From assembly GCF_001673315.1 (NCBI RefSeq), contig NZ_LZLQ01000098.1:1-64000 (forward strand): a stretch of 64,000 bases of DNA, read 5' to 3'. A model generated the notes under the pieces. That model was given only the letters and a program-made list of their open reading frames with translations. It was not told the origin of the DNA and did no database searches. This stretch comes from Mycobacterium asiaticum (GTDB taxonomy: Bacteria; Actinomycetota; Actinomycetes; Mycobacteriales; Mycobacteriaceae). This document shows positions 63,772-64,000 of the stretch, piece after piece. The position numbers and the translations under genes are program-made. The number at the start of each line of letters is the position of its first letter. Position 1 is the first letter of the stretch.

Positions 63772-64000
63772 ATGAATCCAATTTCACTTGGTCGGTATCC
63801 GGTTGCCCGCGTCGGATTCGGGGCGATGCAACTGCCGGGGCCCAACGTGATGGGCCCGCCACGTGACCGCGACGAGGCGCTGGCGGTATTACGGCGAGCG
63901 GTCGAGCTCGGCGTCAACCACATCGATACCGCGCAGTTCTACGGGCCGAATGTCGCCAACGAGCTCATTCGCGAGGCGCTGCACCCCTACCCGGAGAATT
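63772..64000 (+). CDS. Aldo/keto reductase, cut by the window end
   Basis: The first 76 codons of an aldo/keto reductase: [19 protein letters not shown] is the usual start of the barrel, and [19 protein letters not shown] contains the catalytic Asp and Tyr. The rest lies outside the window. It is divergent from the AcuI-type gene. It resembles the oxidoreductases that act on small carbonyl compounds with NADPH. Confidence 0.88.
   Translation, partial: MNPISLGRYPVARVGFGAMQLPGPNVMGPPRDRDEALAVLRRAVELGVNHIDTAQFYGPNVANELIREALHPYPEN

Overview
The window is high-GC DNA from a slow-growing Mycobacterium, probably of the M. kansasii/M. gordonae/M. marinum type rather than a fast grower. The evidence is two PPE proteins (one with an MPTR tail), the 14-gene type I NADH dehydrogenase operon, a SigF-family sigma factor with a SigF-type promoter, a 13E12-type HNH gene and many F420/FAD redox genes. 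From memory, the middle (about 19-53 kb) follows, in reverse, the M. tuberculosis H37Rv order Rv3143 - PPE52 - nuoA..N - PPE53 - Rv3162c - Rv3163c - moxR3 - Rv3165c - Rv3166c - Rv3167c - Rv3168 - Rv3169 - aofH - hpx. The flanks and a few insertions differ.

Layout. 1-1.3 kb: a head-to-tail pair of IS481-family elements; only the right end of the first copy is in the window. 1.3-2.7 kb: a small membrane protein and a SigF-like sigma factor whose upstream DNA carries a GTTT-N16-GGGTA promoter. 2.8-6.9 kb: a secreted berberine-bridge-type flavoenzyme, a DUF1345 membrane protein, an NTF2-like protein and an MFS permease. 7.0-11.4 kb: a 1375-residue hybrid protein (sensor kinase, receiver, SpoIIE-type phosphatase and RsbW-type kinase) translationally coupled to a STAS anti-anti-sigma factor. 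11.5-14.9 kb: a bicupin divergent from a GntR regulator, an SDR and an acetoacetate-decarboxylase-like protein. 14.9-17.6 kb: a cation/proton antiporter divergent from a TrkA-type protein, then an NTF2-like protein. 17.6-24.8 kb: two amine oxidases, an alpha/beta hydrolase, an F420 oxidoreductase, Rv3169-like and Rv3168-like genes. 24.8-31.9 kb: the TetR regulator of that block, an SDR and an HNH gene that interrupt H37Rv-like order, then a DUF4129-type/MoxR/DUF58 operon. 32.0-35.5 kb: a PPE-MPTR protein whose repeat tail is duplicated. 35.6-51.1 kb: nuoN to nuoA on the minus strand. 51.4-53.1 kb: PPE52-like protein and a degenerate response regulator. 53.1-61.7 kb: a tightly overlapping ten-gene minus-strand catabolic operon (homogentisate-dioxygenase-like, hydrolase, type III CoA transferase, HMG-CoA-lyase family, TetR, acyl-CoA dehydrogenase, phosphotransferase, DUF6285-like, NTF2-like, YceI) behind an 18-bp perfect palindrome. 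61.7-64 kb: fadB4, an AcuI-type reductase and a cut-off aldo/keto reductase.

Three things stand out. First, a complete partner-switching control module is fused to a two-component kinase and sits 4 kb from a sigma factor with no anti-sigma gene of its own. Second, the ten-gene operon with its palindromic operator lies between genes that are close together in H37Rv. Third, at five gene junctions a short stretch (about 18-23 bp) carrying a stop codon or start region has been tandemly duplicated. No tRNA, rRNA or CRISPR array was seen.
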